From positions 1 through 16,244 of the forward strand of contig JABFWJ010000230.1 of NCBI GenBank assembly GCA_013362295.1: a stretch of 16,244 nucleotides of DNA. The letters run 5' to 3'. Positions 7,429 to 13,974 of this stretch are shown piece by piece. The stretch comes from Thermoleophilia bacterium. Lineage in GTDB: Bacteria > Actinomycetota > Thermoleophilia > Gaiellales > Gaiellaceae. How positions within the stretch are numbered: the stretch's first letter is position 1; the number at the start of each line of letters is the position of its first letter. The translations under genes and the position numbers were made by a program. A model generated the notes under the pieces. That model was not told where the DNA came from. It made no database searches and worked only from the letters and a program-made list of their open reading frames with translations.

Positions 7429-8756
7429 GCGGCGAACCGCTGCGCGAGCTCGACGATCAGCCGCACGCCGTAGCCCGTGCCGCCCTGGTCGAGTGCGTAG
7501 TCGGGCCGCTTGCGCCGGATGAAGGCGGGGCCGGCGATGTCGAAATGCGCCCACGGCCCCTCGCCGGAGAACTCGCGCAGGAACTCGGCCGCGAGCACGG
7601 CGCCTGCCTCGCGCAGCTCGGAGCCGTTCTTCATGTCGGCGAAGTCGGAGTCCACGTAGCGCCGGTAGCGCGGGTGGAGCGGAAACCGCCACGCGAGGTC
7701 GCCGCTCGTCTGCGCCGCGGCGTCGACGTGCGCCGCGAGGTCGTCGTCGTTCGCGAACCAGCCGGCGTAGAGGTCGCCGAGGGCAATCGACATCGCGCCG
7801 GTCAACGTCGCGAAGTCGGCGATGTGTGTCGCACCGCTCTCGCGGGCGTAGTGCAGTGCATCCGCGAGGACGAGCCTGCCCTCGGCGTCGGTGTTGATGA
7901 TCTCGATCGTCTTGCCGTTCGCGGCGCGCACGATGTCGCCCGGCTTGTACGCCCTGCCGTCCTGCATGTTCTCGGTCGATGCGACCACGGTCAGCAACCG
8001 CACGCGGAGGCCGAGCTCGGCGATCGCGGCGGTCGCCTCGAGCACCGCGGCGCCGCCCGACATATCGCCCTTCATGTCCTGCATGCGGAGCGGCTGCTTG
8101 AGCGAGATGCCGCCCGAGTCGAACGTGATCGCCTTGCCGACGAGGCCGATCGTCACGCCCTCGGGAACACCGGGCGGCTCGTAGCGCATCACGATCAGCT
8201 GCGGATCCTGCGCGCTGCCCGACGCGACCGCTGCGAAGGCGCCCATACCCTGCGACTCGATCCAGTCGCGGCCGTGCGACTCGACCGTGAGGTGCTCGGC
8301 CGCGTGGCTCTTCGCGTGCGCGGCGAGCGCGACGGGCGGGAGGTCGTTCGGCGGCCGGTTCGCGAGGTCGCGTGCGGTGTCGAGGTGGCGCATGACGGTC
8401 GCCTGACGGGACGCCAGCTCGTGCAGCTCGGCAGGCGCGTCGAGCGCGAGCGTCAGCTCGGGCCTGCTCGCGTAGCCGTCCTTGAAGAGCCCCGGATCGT
8501 AGGCGCCGTACGCGGTTCCTTCGACGAGCGCGCGCACCTGCTCGGCATTCTCGGCATGCCAGGCGATCGTGCCGCCGTACGCGCGCAGCGCGCGCGCGGC
8601 CCATGCGGCGGCGCTGCGCAGCCCGTCGGAGTCGAGCCGGCCGGGCGGGCCGACGCGAAGCTCGGTGTCGGTGCGGCGGATGTCCCCGGCCCTGAGGTCG
8701 GAGTCGATGCTCGCGCGCACGTCGGATCCCGACGGCTCCCTGGTCTCCACCCGCAT
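7425..8756 (-). CDS. pepA: Leucyl aminopeptidase, M17 family
   Basis: A cytosolic dimetal aminopeptidase that removes N-terminal residues from peptides, normally as a hexamer; 443 residues, slightly shorter than the usual 480-500. The C-terminal catalytic domain is complete: VGKAITFDSGGISLK has Lys208, Asp213 and Lys220; MKGDMSGG has Asp231; and the M17 signature NTDAEGRL (288-295) supplies Asp290, Glu292 and Arg294. The N-terminal macro-like domain is short and divergent (about 1-165). The ATG start at 8756 has no close Shine-Dalgarno, but TAGGAT sits 11 nt upstream. It heads the - strand cluster and overlaps the acyl-CoA dehydrogenase start by 4 nt. PepA in some bacteria also binds DNA; nothing here shows that. 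Confidence 0.93.
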   Translation of the reverse strand: MRVETREPSGSDVRASIDSDLRAGDIRRTDTELRVGPPGRLDSDGLRSAAAWAARALRAYGGTIAWHAENAEQVRALVEGTAYGAYDPGLFKDGYASRPELTLALDAPAELHELASRQATVMRHLDTARDLANRPPNDLPPVALAAHAKSHAAEHLTVESHGRDWIESQGMGAFAAVASGSAQDPQLIVMRYEPPGVPEGVTIGLVGKAITFDSGGISLKQPLRMQDMKGDMSGGAAVLEATAAIAELGLRVRLLTVVASTENMQDGRAYKPGDIVRAANGKTIEIINTDAEGRLVLADALHYARESGATHIADFATLTGAMSIALGDLYAGWFANDDDLAAHVDAAAQTSGDLAWRFPLHPRYRRYVDSDFADMKNGSELREAGAVLAAEFLREFSGEGPWAHFDIAGPAFIRRKRPDYALDQGGTGYGVRLIVELAQRFAA

Positions 8757-8767
8757 ATCGGGGCGCG

Positions 8768-8773
8768 ATCCTA
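8768..8773 (-). promoter_or_regulatory. Candidate leaderless -10 element (TAGGAT) for pepA
   Basis: TAGGAT (TANNNT) on the - strand lies 11 nt before ATG 8756, with no Shine-Dalgarno near the start. A leader of a few bases or none is predicted. No convincing -35 is seen. Confidence 0.45.
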
Positions 8774-8800
8774 CCCGCGGCGGCGGGATCGTGTTGTAGC

Positions 8801-8818
8801 GTTGACTCGCGAATCAAC
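8801..8818. promoter_or_regulatory. Imperfect 18-bp dyad in the pepA / SCP2 divergent promoter region
   Basis: GTTGACTCGCGAATCAAC is symmetric except at one position pair (6/13), with TCGCGA at its centre. It sits in the 84-bp gap between two divergent genes, 45 bp from the pepA start and 22 bp from the SCP2 start. TAGCGT at 8797-8802 just overlaps its left edge and could be the -10 for the SCP2 gene. An operator for a dimeric regulator is plausible but untested. Confidence 0.4.
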
Positions 8819-8840
8819 CCTCGACGAGAAGGAGCGGACT

Positions 8841-9143
8841 TTGGCAGCCCAGGAGTTCTTCGACAGCCTCGAGTCGCGCGCAGACCCTGCGAAGCTCGCG
8901 GGGATGAGCAACTCATACCTGTTCGACATCGAAGGCGAAGGCCAGTGGCACGTCGACGTCCGCGACGGCGCGATCAATGTGACGCGGGGCGGTGGAGACG
9001 CCGATGCGACGATCTCGACCTCGGGCGAGACCTTCGGGAAGATCGTTGCCGGCGAGCAGAACCCGACAACCGCCTACATGACGGGCAAGCTGAAGATCAA
9101 GGGCGACATGGGCGCGGCCATGAAGCTCCAGAAGCTCTTCTAG
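8841..9143 (+). CDS. SCP2 sterol-carrier-domain protein, stand-alone
   Basis: A 100-residue protein made only of an SCP2-like lipid-binding domain. It contains YLFDIEGEGQWHVDVRDG, then DATISTSGETFGKIVAGEQN and the C-terminal TAYMTGKLKIKGDMGAAMKL that caps the hydrophobic tunnel, which are typical of bacterial stand-alone SCP2 proteins. Such proteins bind fatty acyl or sterol-like lipids; the specific ligand is unknown. The TTG start at 8841 is fixed by Shine-Dalgarno AAGGAG at 8829-8834 with 6-nt spacing; the open frame upstream belongs to antisense shadow. It is a single-gene unit flanked by two - strand clusters. Its stop codon overlaps that of the convergent hydrolase. Nearby acyl-CoA dehydrogenase suggests lipid/acyl-CoA handling, by inference. 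Confidence 0.85.
   Translation: MAAQEFFDSLESRADPAKLAGMSNSYLFDIEGEGQWHVDVRDGAINVTRGGGDADATISTSGETFGKIVAGEQNPTTAYMTGKLKIKGDMGAAMKLQKLF
9140..9143. other. Shared palindromic stop CTAG of convergent genes
   Basis: CTAG provides TAG for the SCP2 gene on + (9141-9143) and TAG for the hydrolase on - (9142-9140). The convergent reading frames overlap by 4 bp, leaving no intergenic room for a terminator. Confidence 0.9.
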
Positions 9144-9877
9144 GAACTCGCCCGCTCGATCAGGCGGTCGGCGCGCTCCCAGATCCCGCGCTTCGCGGCC
9201 GGGCTGAGATCGTAGACCGACATGTGGTCCGCGGTGAACCCCTTCGACCTGATCACCGCGCCGTGGATGCGCCGCGCCGGGAAGCCGAAGGTCAGCAGCC
9301 GCTTGTCGAGCTCGAGCGCGCCCTGGTTGCCGACGCTGCGGTCCTTGTCGCCGACGAACAACCAGACGTTCGTCGTCGGCGGGATCAGGGCGAAATTCGT
9401 CGGCGGCTCGAACGTGGGGTTGATCTGCCCCGGGTAGAACGCGAGCACGAGCTTCGGCTTCAGGAACGCCGCTGCCTCGACCGCGAGACGGCCGCCGCGC
9501 GAGTGCCCGAGCAACACGAGCGGCACCTGGGGCCGCCCGAGGTCGCCGAGTGCGCGGCCGACCGCGCCCACGATGTTGTTGCGCGCGTCGGGCGCAGGCG
9601 GCGGATCCTCGTAGCGCGGGTAGATCACGTCGTAGCCCTGCTCGGCGAGGTGCGCCTGCCACGGCTCGAGCTGCTCGCCTGAGTTCGGGCCGAGCCCGTG
9701 CAGGAACACGACCACCGCCTTCGCCCGTCCCTTGGCGTGCGCGATCCAGTACTGGTCCTTGCCGAAGCCGTGCGGCTGGAAGGTCGGCCGCCACGTGCCG
9801 CCACAGCCCGCGAGCAGCGCGAGCAGCACGACGGCGCTAATCGTCCAGCTCGACCAGAAGCGCGCCGCCCGCGACAC
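9140..9877 (-). CDS. Alpha/beta hydrolase lipoprotein
   Basis: A 245-residue predicted lipoprotein. The N-terminal helix (about 11-24) ends in the lipobox LAGC with Cys25, so the mature protein would be tethered to the outer face of the membrane. The remainder is an alpha/beta hydrolase: oxyanion region VVFLHGLGP (about 57-64), nucleophile elbow GHSRGG (Ser126), an acidic residue in VGDKD (Asp177/179) and the likely catalytic His218 in TADHMS. Substrate is unknown; an esterase or peptidase-like hydrolase is the general expectation. The GTG start at 9877 lies inside the biotin carboxylase gene (41-nt overlap) and is backed by a purine-rich AAGGAAGGGG at 9881-9890. It ends the - strand cluster and meets the SCP2 gene head-on. 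Confidence 0.82.
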   Translation of the reverse strand: MSRAARFWSSWTISAVVLLALLAGCGGTWRPTFQPHGFGKDQYWIAHAKGRAKAVVVFLHGLGPNSGEQLEPWQAHLAEQGYDVIYPRYEDPPPAPDARNNIVGAVGRALGDLGRPQVPLVLLGHSRGGRLAVEAAAFLKPKLVLAFYPGQINPTFEPPTNFALIPPTTNVWLFVGDKDRSVGNQGALELDKRLLTFGFPARRIHGAVIRSKGFTADHMSVYDLSPAAKRGIWERADRLIERASS

Positions 9878-11432
9878 GATCCCCTTCCTTCACATGGACG
9901 GTCTTGACGGTGGCGTCGAACGGCGCGACCAGCGGCGTCTCCATCTTCATCGCCTCCAGTACGACGAGCGGGTCGCGGGCCTCGACTGTTGAGCCTTCCT
10001 GAACGTTGACCTTGATCACGGTGCCGGGCATCGGCGCGGTGATCGTGCTCGAGCCCGCGCCCGGGCCGTGCTCGTGGGCAGCCGCGTCGACGTCGGGGGG
10101 CGGCTGCGCAGCGGACGGCGGCAGGTTGAGGCGGAAGGCTCCCCGCCAGAGCGGGTCGGGAAGCGCCGCCGGCGGCGCCGAGAGCGGCGGATACTCGACG
10201 AGGAACGCGGTCGTCGCGTCGCCCGCGCGCAGCGCCGGATGCGCCACGAGCCAGCGCAGGAACGGCAGGTTCGTCGTCACGCCCGCGATCTCCGTCGCCG
10301 CCAGCGCGCAAGCGAGGCGGTCGAGCGCCTCCTCGCGCGTCGCGCCGCTCGCGATCAGCTTCGCGATCATCGGGTCGTACGACGTCCCGACCTCGTCCCC
10401 CTCGGCGACGCCTGCGTCGACGCGCACCGCTGCCGGCAGTCGTAGCCGCTCGACGCGGCCCGCCTGCGGCAGGAACGTGCGTGGATCCTCCGCGTAGAGC
10501 CGGACCTCGACGGCGTGCCCGTGCAGCTCGGGCCGGACGTCGAGCCGCTCGCCGCGCGCGATCCGCAGCTGCCACTGCACGAGGTCGAGCCCCGTCACCG
10601 CCTCCGTGACCGGGTGCTCGACCTGGATGCGCCCGTTCAGCTCCAGGAAGTAGAAGTCGCGGCCGTCGAGCATGAACTCGGCGGTTCCGGCGCCGGCGTA
10701 GCCGATCGCCTGCGCGAAGCACACGGCGGCGTCGCTCATGCGGGCTCGCAGGTCTGCGTCGAGCGCGGGCGAGGGCGATTCCTCGAGCACCTTCTGATGC
10801 CTGCGCTGCACGGAGCAGTCGCGCTCGCCGAGCGCGAGCACCGTCCCGGCGGAGTCCGCGAGCAGCTGGATCTCGACGTGGCGCGGACGCTCGATGTAGC
10901 GCTCGAGGTAAACGGTGCCGTCGCCGAACGCCGCCGCGGCCTCCCGCCGCGCCGCCGCCACCGCCTCGGCGAGCTCGGTGCGCGTACGGACGATGCGCAT
11001 GCCGCGTCCGCCCCCGCCGGCGGCCGCCTTCACGATCAGCGGCGGCTCCTCGGCCTCCGGGATGGTCGGCACGCCGGCCTCGCGCGCGATGCGCTTGGCC
11101 GCGAGCTTGTCGCCGCCCGCCCGCAGTGCGTCGGGCGGCGGGCCGATCCACGTGAGGCCGGCGGCCTCGACGGCCTCGGCAAAGTCGGCGTTCTCGGCGA
11201 GGAACCCGTAGCCGGGATGGATGGCGTCTGCCCCCGACTCCTTCGCGGCCCGGATGTGCTCCTGCGAGTCGAGGTACGACGCGATCGCGACGGTCTCGTC
11301 GGCCGAGCGGGCGTGCAGCGAGCCGGCGTCGTCCGGCGGCGCGACAGCGACGGTCGCGATCCCCAGCTCGCGCGCGGCCCGGAACACGCGCAGCGCGATC
11401 TCGCCGCGGTTCGCCACCAGCACCCTCTGCAC
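9837..11432 (-). CDS. Acyl-CoA carboxylase alpha chain: biotin carboxylase fused to biotin carrier domain
   Basis: A 531-residue subunit that carboxylates biotin with ATP and bicarbonate. The N-terminal VANRGEIALRVFRAA, HPGYGFLAEN (72-81), glycine-rich loop AAAGGGGRGM (136-145), GERDCSVQRRHQK and LELNGRIQVEHPVTE (Glu264, Asn266, Arg268, Glu272 kept) define the carboxylase. The C-terminal biotinyl domain (about 455-531) has the biotin lysine Lys496 in EAMKMET. Full-length acetyl/propionyl-CoA carboxylase alpha chains are nearer 590-660 residues; here the linker between GVP and the glycine loop is about 17 residues shorter than in E. coli AccC, and no BT linker domain is obvious. The start is GTG 11432, 10 bp after the PLD stop. 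The carboxyltransferase partner is not in the window, so acetyl- versus propionyl-CoA is undecided. Confidence 0.92.
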   Translation of the reverse strand: MQRVLVANRGEIALRVFRAARELGIATVAVAPPDDAGSLHARSADETVAIASYLDSQEHIRAAKESGADAIHPGYGFLAENADFAEAVEAAGLTWIGPPPDALRAGGDKLAAKRIAREAGVPTIPEAEEPPLIVKAAAGGGGRGMRIVRTRTELAEAVAAARREAAAAFGDGTVYLERYIERPRHVEIQLLADSAGTVLALGERDCSVQRRHQKVLEESPSPALDADLRARMSDAAVCFAQAIGYAGAGTAEFMLDGRDFYFLELNGRIQVEHPVTEAVTGLDLVQWQLRIARGERLDVRPELHGHAVEVRLYAEDPRTFLPQAGRVERLRLPAAVRVDAGVAEGDEVGTSYDPMIAKLIASGATREEALDRLACALAATEIAGVTTNLPFLRWLVAHPALRAGDATTAFLVEYPPLSAPPAALPDPLWRGAFRLNLPPSAAQPPPDVDAAAHEHGPGAGSSTITAPMPGTVIKVNVQEGSTVEARDPLVVLEAMKMETPLVAPFDATVKTVHVKEGDRVAGGALLVELDD

Positions 11433-11439
11433 GCCCGGG

Positions 11440-11445
11440 AGGCTA
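11440..11445 (-). promoter_or_regulatory. Candidate leaderless -10 element (TAGCCT) for the biotin carboxylase gene
   Basis: TAGCCT (TANNNT) lies 7 nt before GTG 11432 and contains the PLD stop codon TAG. No Shine-Dalgarno is seen for this start. Since TAG is required there as a stop, this is the weakest of the six examples. Confidence 0.25.
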
Positions 11446-12843
11446 GCCGTCGACCAGCAGGCCGTTGAGCGGCCCGAGGAAGCGGCGCGTGCGGCGCGAG
11501 ATGTGCGGCAGGAGCGAGAGGTGGTCGCCCGCGCGGGCGGTCGGGTGCCAGAGCCCGTCGATCACCTCGTGCGCCTCGCCCTCGACGTCGTCGCGGCGCA
11601 GGTGCTCCCGCCAGAGGCGCAGCCGAGTGCTGCGCGCGAGCTGCTCGTCGGTCGTGATCACGCACGCCTCGGTGTCGTTGTAGAGCGAGTGCTCGTTCAG
11701 GTTCGCCGAGCCGATGCACAGCCAGCGGTCGTCGACGATGCCGATCTTCGCGTGTACGTACACCTGCTGGACGCGACGGGGCTGGTACAGCGTGCACGCG
11801 AGCAGCCGCCGGTGGCGGTCGGCCGCCACGAGCACGCCGAGCTGGCCGCGCGTGTCGTCGGCGCCGTTGTTGGGCCGCGCCGGGAGCAGGACGACGACCC
11901 GGAACTCGTCGCTCGGCGGCTGCTGGAGCTTGCCCGCGAGGATGCGCACGAGCTCGGGCGACCAGAGGAACTGCGACTCGAGGTAGACGAGCCGCTGCGC
12001 GGAGCGCAGCGCGCGCACGTACGCCTCCAGGATCCGGTAGTCGCCCCGGGGCAGGGCCTCGTAGACGTCGTTCGGCACGGTGCGGACGAACTGGGCGCGG
12101 GACCGAACCCGACTTTGTGTTGACTCAACACAAGCAACCTCGAGCGGCTCGCCCGCGGTCTCGCGCCAGCGCAGCGCGATGTGGGCGGCGACGTCGCCGA
12201 CGAGGGGTCCCTCGATGCGGCAGGTCGCGTCGTGCCAGCCGATCGAGCCACGGGCCGGGTGCGCGCTCGAGTCGAGCCGATCGCCGGCGAGCGAGGTCAG
12301 GTCGATGCCCCCGACGTAGGCGACGCGGCCGTCGACAACCGCGAGCTTCTCGTGATGGCAGTGCATCGGACGTTCCTTCGCGTCGAGCGCCATGCGGATC
12401 CGCGTTCCCCGCACGAGCGCCTCTCGCGCGCTGCGCGCGTCCCGGCGCGACGGTGTGAAGAGCGGCAGCGGTGCGCCCGCCCAGGCGAGCACGCGGACGT
12501 CGGCGTGCTCGGCCGCCTCCGCGAGCAGCTCGCGCAGGGTCGGGCCGTCACGGCGCAGCCGGAACGAAGCCTCGAAGCTCCACCCTGCGAGGAGGACGGA
12601 GTCGCGTGCACCTTCGAGGTCGGCCTGCAGGCGGCCGAGTGCCTCCTCGCCGTCGACGAGCACCTCCAGCTCGTTCCCGTCGCGCGGCGGCGGATCGCCG
12701 GCGCACCACAGGCCGTCTCCCGGAGGGTCGTACGCGCGCGCCCAGCCGCGGCGCTTCAGGCGTCGCCGATGATGCGCGACGACGAGCCGCTCGACGCCGG
12801 CGCCGATCGCATCGTCCAGCTGGTCGATCTGTGCGAGCGCCAC
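11443..12843 (-). CDS. Phospholipase D-like protein with two HKD motifs
   Basis: 466 residues, a PLD-superfamily phosphatidyl-transferase or hydrolase. HKD motif 1 is HEKLAVVD (His164, Lys166, Asp171) followed by VGGIDLT; HKD motif 2 is HAKIGIVD (His364, Lys366, Asp371) followed by GSANLNEHS. Two HKD halves in one chain can form the active site. There is no signal peptide or membrane anchor, unlike most bacterial cardiolipin synthases, so a cytosolic or peripheral PLD is likelier. Residues 234-248 link the halves, and their codons include an AT-rich palindrome. The GTG start at 12843 lies within the MFS gene end (88-nt overlap), lacks a Shine-Dalgarno but has TACCCT 9 nt before it. The frame is open further upstream, where it is only shadow of the MFS gene. 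The precise start is uncertain. Confidence 0.86.
   Translation of the reverse strand: MALAQIDQLDDAIGAGVERLVVAHHRRRLKRRGWARAYDPPGDGLWCAGDPPPRDGNELEVLVDGEEALGRLQADLEGARDSVLLAGWSFEASFRLRRDGPTLRELLAEAAEHADVRVLAWAGAPLPLFTPSRRDARSAREALVRGTRIRMALDAKERPMHCHHEKLAVVDGRVAYVGGIDLTSLAGDRLDSSAHPARGSIGWHDATCRIEGPLVGDVAAHIALRWRETAGEPLEVACVESTQSRVRSRAQFVRTVPNDVYEALPRGDYRILEAYVRALRSAQRLVYLESQFLWSPELVRILAGKLQQPPSDEFRVVVLLPARPNNGADDTRGQLGVLVAADRHRRLLACTLYQPRRVQQVYVHAKIGIVDDRWLCIGSANLNEHSLYNDTEACVITTDEQLARSTRLRLWREHLRRDDVEGEAHEVIDGLWHPTARAGDHLSLLPHISRRTRRFLGPLNGLLVDG
12115..12133. repeat. Perfect 19-bp AT-rich palindrome inside the PLD gene
   Basis: TTGTGTTGACTCAACACAA has two 9-bp arms around a single C at 12124. 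Only 7 of 19 bases are G/C in a strongly GC-rich gene. On the coding (-) strand it gives codons TGT GTT GAG TCA ACA CAA, mostly ones avoided by the rest of the gene. It encodes part of the inter-domain linker (residues 238-243). Confidence 0.7.
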
Positions 12844-13952
12844 AACACCGCAAGGGTAAGGGCGCAGATCGCCGAGAGCGCCAGGTACGGCACGGCGTCG
12901 TAGGTCACGTGTGCGAGCGCGCCTCCGCCGACGGCGCCGACCGTCTGCCCCGGCGCCCACGCGAGGTTGATCAGCGCGGAGGCGTAGCCCAACCGCAGGC
13001 CGCGTTCCTCGGCCAGGTTCGAGAGGAGGGTCATGCCGGGGGTGAAGAACGTCCCGAAGGAAAGGCCCGCCGCCACGACGAGCACGGCGAGCAGGAAGCC
13101 GTCGCTCGGCCACGGGAGGAGGGCTGCGACCGCGATCGACGCGACCAGGCCGGCGACCAGCGGAAGCGCCGGCCCGACGCGGTCGGACGCGCGGCCGAGC
13201 AGCACGTTGTTCACCGCCTCGAACGCCGCCGAGCAGAGGAAGACGGCGCCGATCGCCACGGCGCCGAAGCCGAGCACGGCGAGGCGGAGCGGTGCCAGTA
13301 CGCCGAGCGTCCCGAAGAGCAGCGCGGGGAGGACGACGAACCAGGCGGCGAAGAGGATGCGACCGCTGCCGAGGGCGCGGATCAGATGCATCGGGCTCTG
13401 CGGCTCCCGGACGGGCTCGCCCGGCGCGACGGCGGCCCACGCGACGAGGCCGAACGAGGCGCCGCCGACGGCGCCGAAGGTCCACCCGGGGCCGGCGAGC
13501 GAGGCGACCCCGCCGATCACCGGTCCGAAGAGCGCGCCGACGACCGCGGCCGCGAAGGCATTCCCGATCAGCTGCCCGCGCCGGCCGGGCGGCGCAGCCG
13601 CGACGAGCCAGGCGATCACGCCCGTCCACGAGAACGCGGAGGCGAGCCCCTGGGCGAACCGGGCGAGGTCGAGCTGCCAGGCCTGGTCGGCGACGCCGAA
13701 GAGGACGGTGCACGTCCCGACGAGCGTCAGGCCCGCCAGCACGGTCGGCTTGACGCCGAGCCGTGCGGCAACGACACCGCTCGGAAGCGCCCCGAGAAAG
13801 GCGCCTGCCGGATACGCCGCCGAGAGCACGCCGGCGCCTGTCTTGCCGAGTTGAAGCGAGGCGGCGTAGTGGGGAAGCAGCGGCGTGAGCGCCGCGAAGA
13901 AGAGCGTGTCGACGAAGACGACCGCAGACGTGAGTAGCAAAAGTCCACGCAC
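12756..13952 (-). CDS. MFS transporter (12-helix, drug:H+ antiporter-like)
   Basis: 398 residues with about 12 hydrophobic segments, an integral membrane major-facilitator protein. The first helix, LLLLTSAVVFVDTLFFAALTPLL, followed by YPAGAFLGALPSGVVAARLG (motif A region, partly degenerate), resembles DHA1 exporters. A second-half counterpart is LLGRASDRVGPALPLV. A C-terminal tail of about 30 polar residues (from WRSHRS) follows the last helix and overlaps the PLD start. GTG 13952 is chosen since helix 1 begins right after; the frame is open upstream, but that part would run into the divergent SpoIID gene and is not transporter-like. No clear Shine-Dalgarno is present. It heads the - strand cluster MFS-PLD-biotin carboxylase-hydrolase. 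Substrate unknown. Confidence 0.85.
   Translation of the reverse strand: MRGLLLLTSAVVFVDTLFFAALTPLLPHYAASLQLGKTGAGVLSAAYPAGAFLGALPSGVVAARLGVKPTVLAGLTLVGTCTVLFGVADQAWQLDLARFAQGLASAFSWTGVIAWLVAAAPPGRRGQLIGNAFAAAVVGALFGPVIGGVASLAGPGWTFGAVGGASFGLVAWAAVAPGEPVREPQSPMHLIRALGSGRILFAAWFVVLPALLFGTLGVLAPLRLAVLGFGAVAIGAVFLCSAAFEAVNNVLLGRASDRVGPALPLVAGLVASIAVAALLPWPSDGFLLAVLVVAAGLSFGTFFTPGMTLLSNLAEERGLRLGYASALINLAWAPGQTVGAVGGGALAHVTYDAVPYLALSAICALTLAVLWRSHRSTSWTMRSAPASSGSSSRIIGDA
12853..12858 (-). promoter_or_regulatory. Candidate leaderless -10 element (TACCCT) for the PLD gene
   Basis: TACCCT (TANNNT) on the - strand ends 9 nt before GTG 12843, within the MFS coding region. No Shine-Dalgarno accompanies this start. 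Confidence 0.35.
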
Positions 13953-13957
13953 GGCGC

Positions 13958-13963
13958 TACTCT
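13958..13963 (+). promoter_or_regulatory. Candidate leaderless -10 element (TACTCT) for the SpoIID-like gene
   Basis: TACTCT (TANNNT) lies 11 nt before ATG 13975 in the 22-bp gap between divergent genes. There is no Shine-Dalgarno. The gap is too short for an ordinary leader, so the mRNA is probably nearly leaderless. Confidence 0.45.
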
Positions 13964-13974
13964 GCCGATCCGCG

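Noticed and set aside
7428..8916. Apparent N-terminal extension of the acyl-CoA dehydrogenase frame through pepA
   Set aside because: The extension is Arg-rich shadow sequence; acyl-CoA dehydrogenase homology begins at GTG 7428, which overlaps the pepA stop as GTGA.
8829..9682. Open frame running from the SCP2 region into the hydrolase on + strand
   Set aside because: It is out of frame with the SCP2 protein and gives Arg/Glu-rich shadow sequence opposite the lipoprotein hydrolase.
12844..13713. Apparent extension of the PLD frame into the MFS gene, suggesting a fusion
   Set aside because: The extension translates to low-complexity Arg/Ala sequence, while the other frame gives a full 12-helix transporter.
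12471..13937. Long + strand open frame opposite the PLD and second MFS genes
   Set aside because: Arg/Gly/Glu-rich shadow translation; the - strand MFS and PLD are motif-supported over the same bases.
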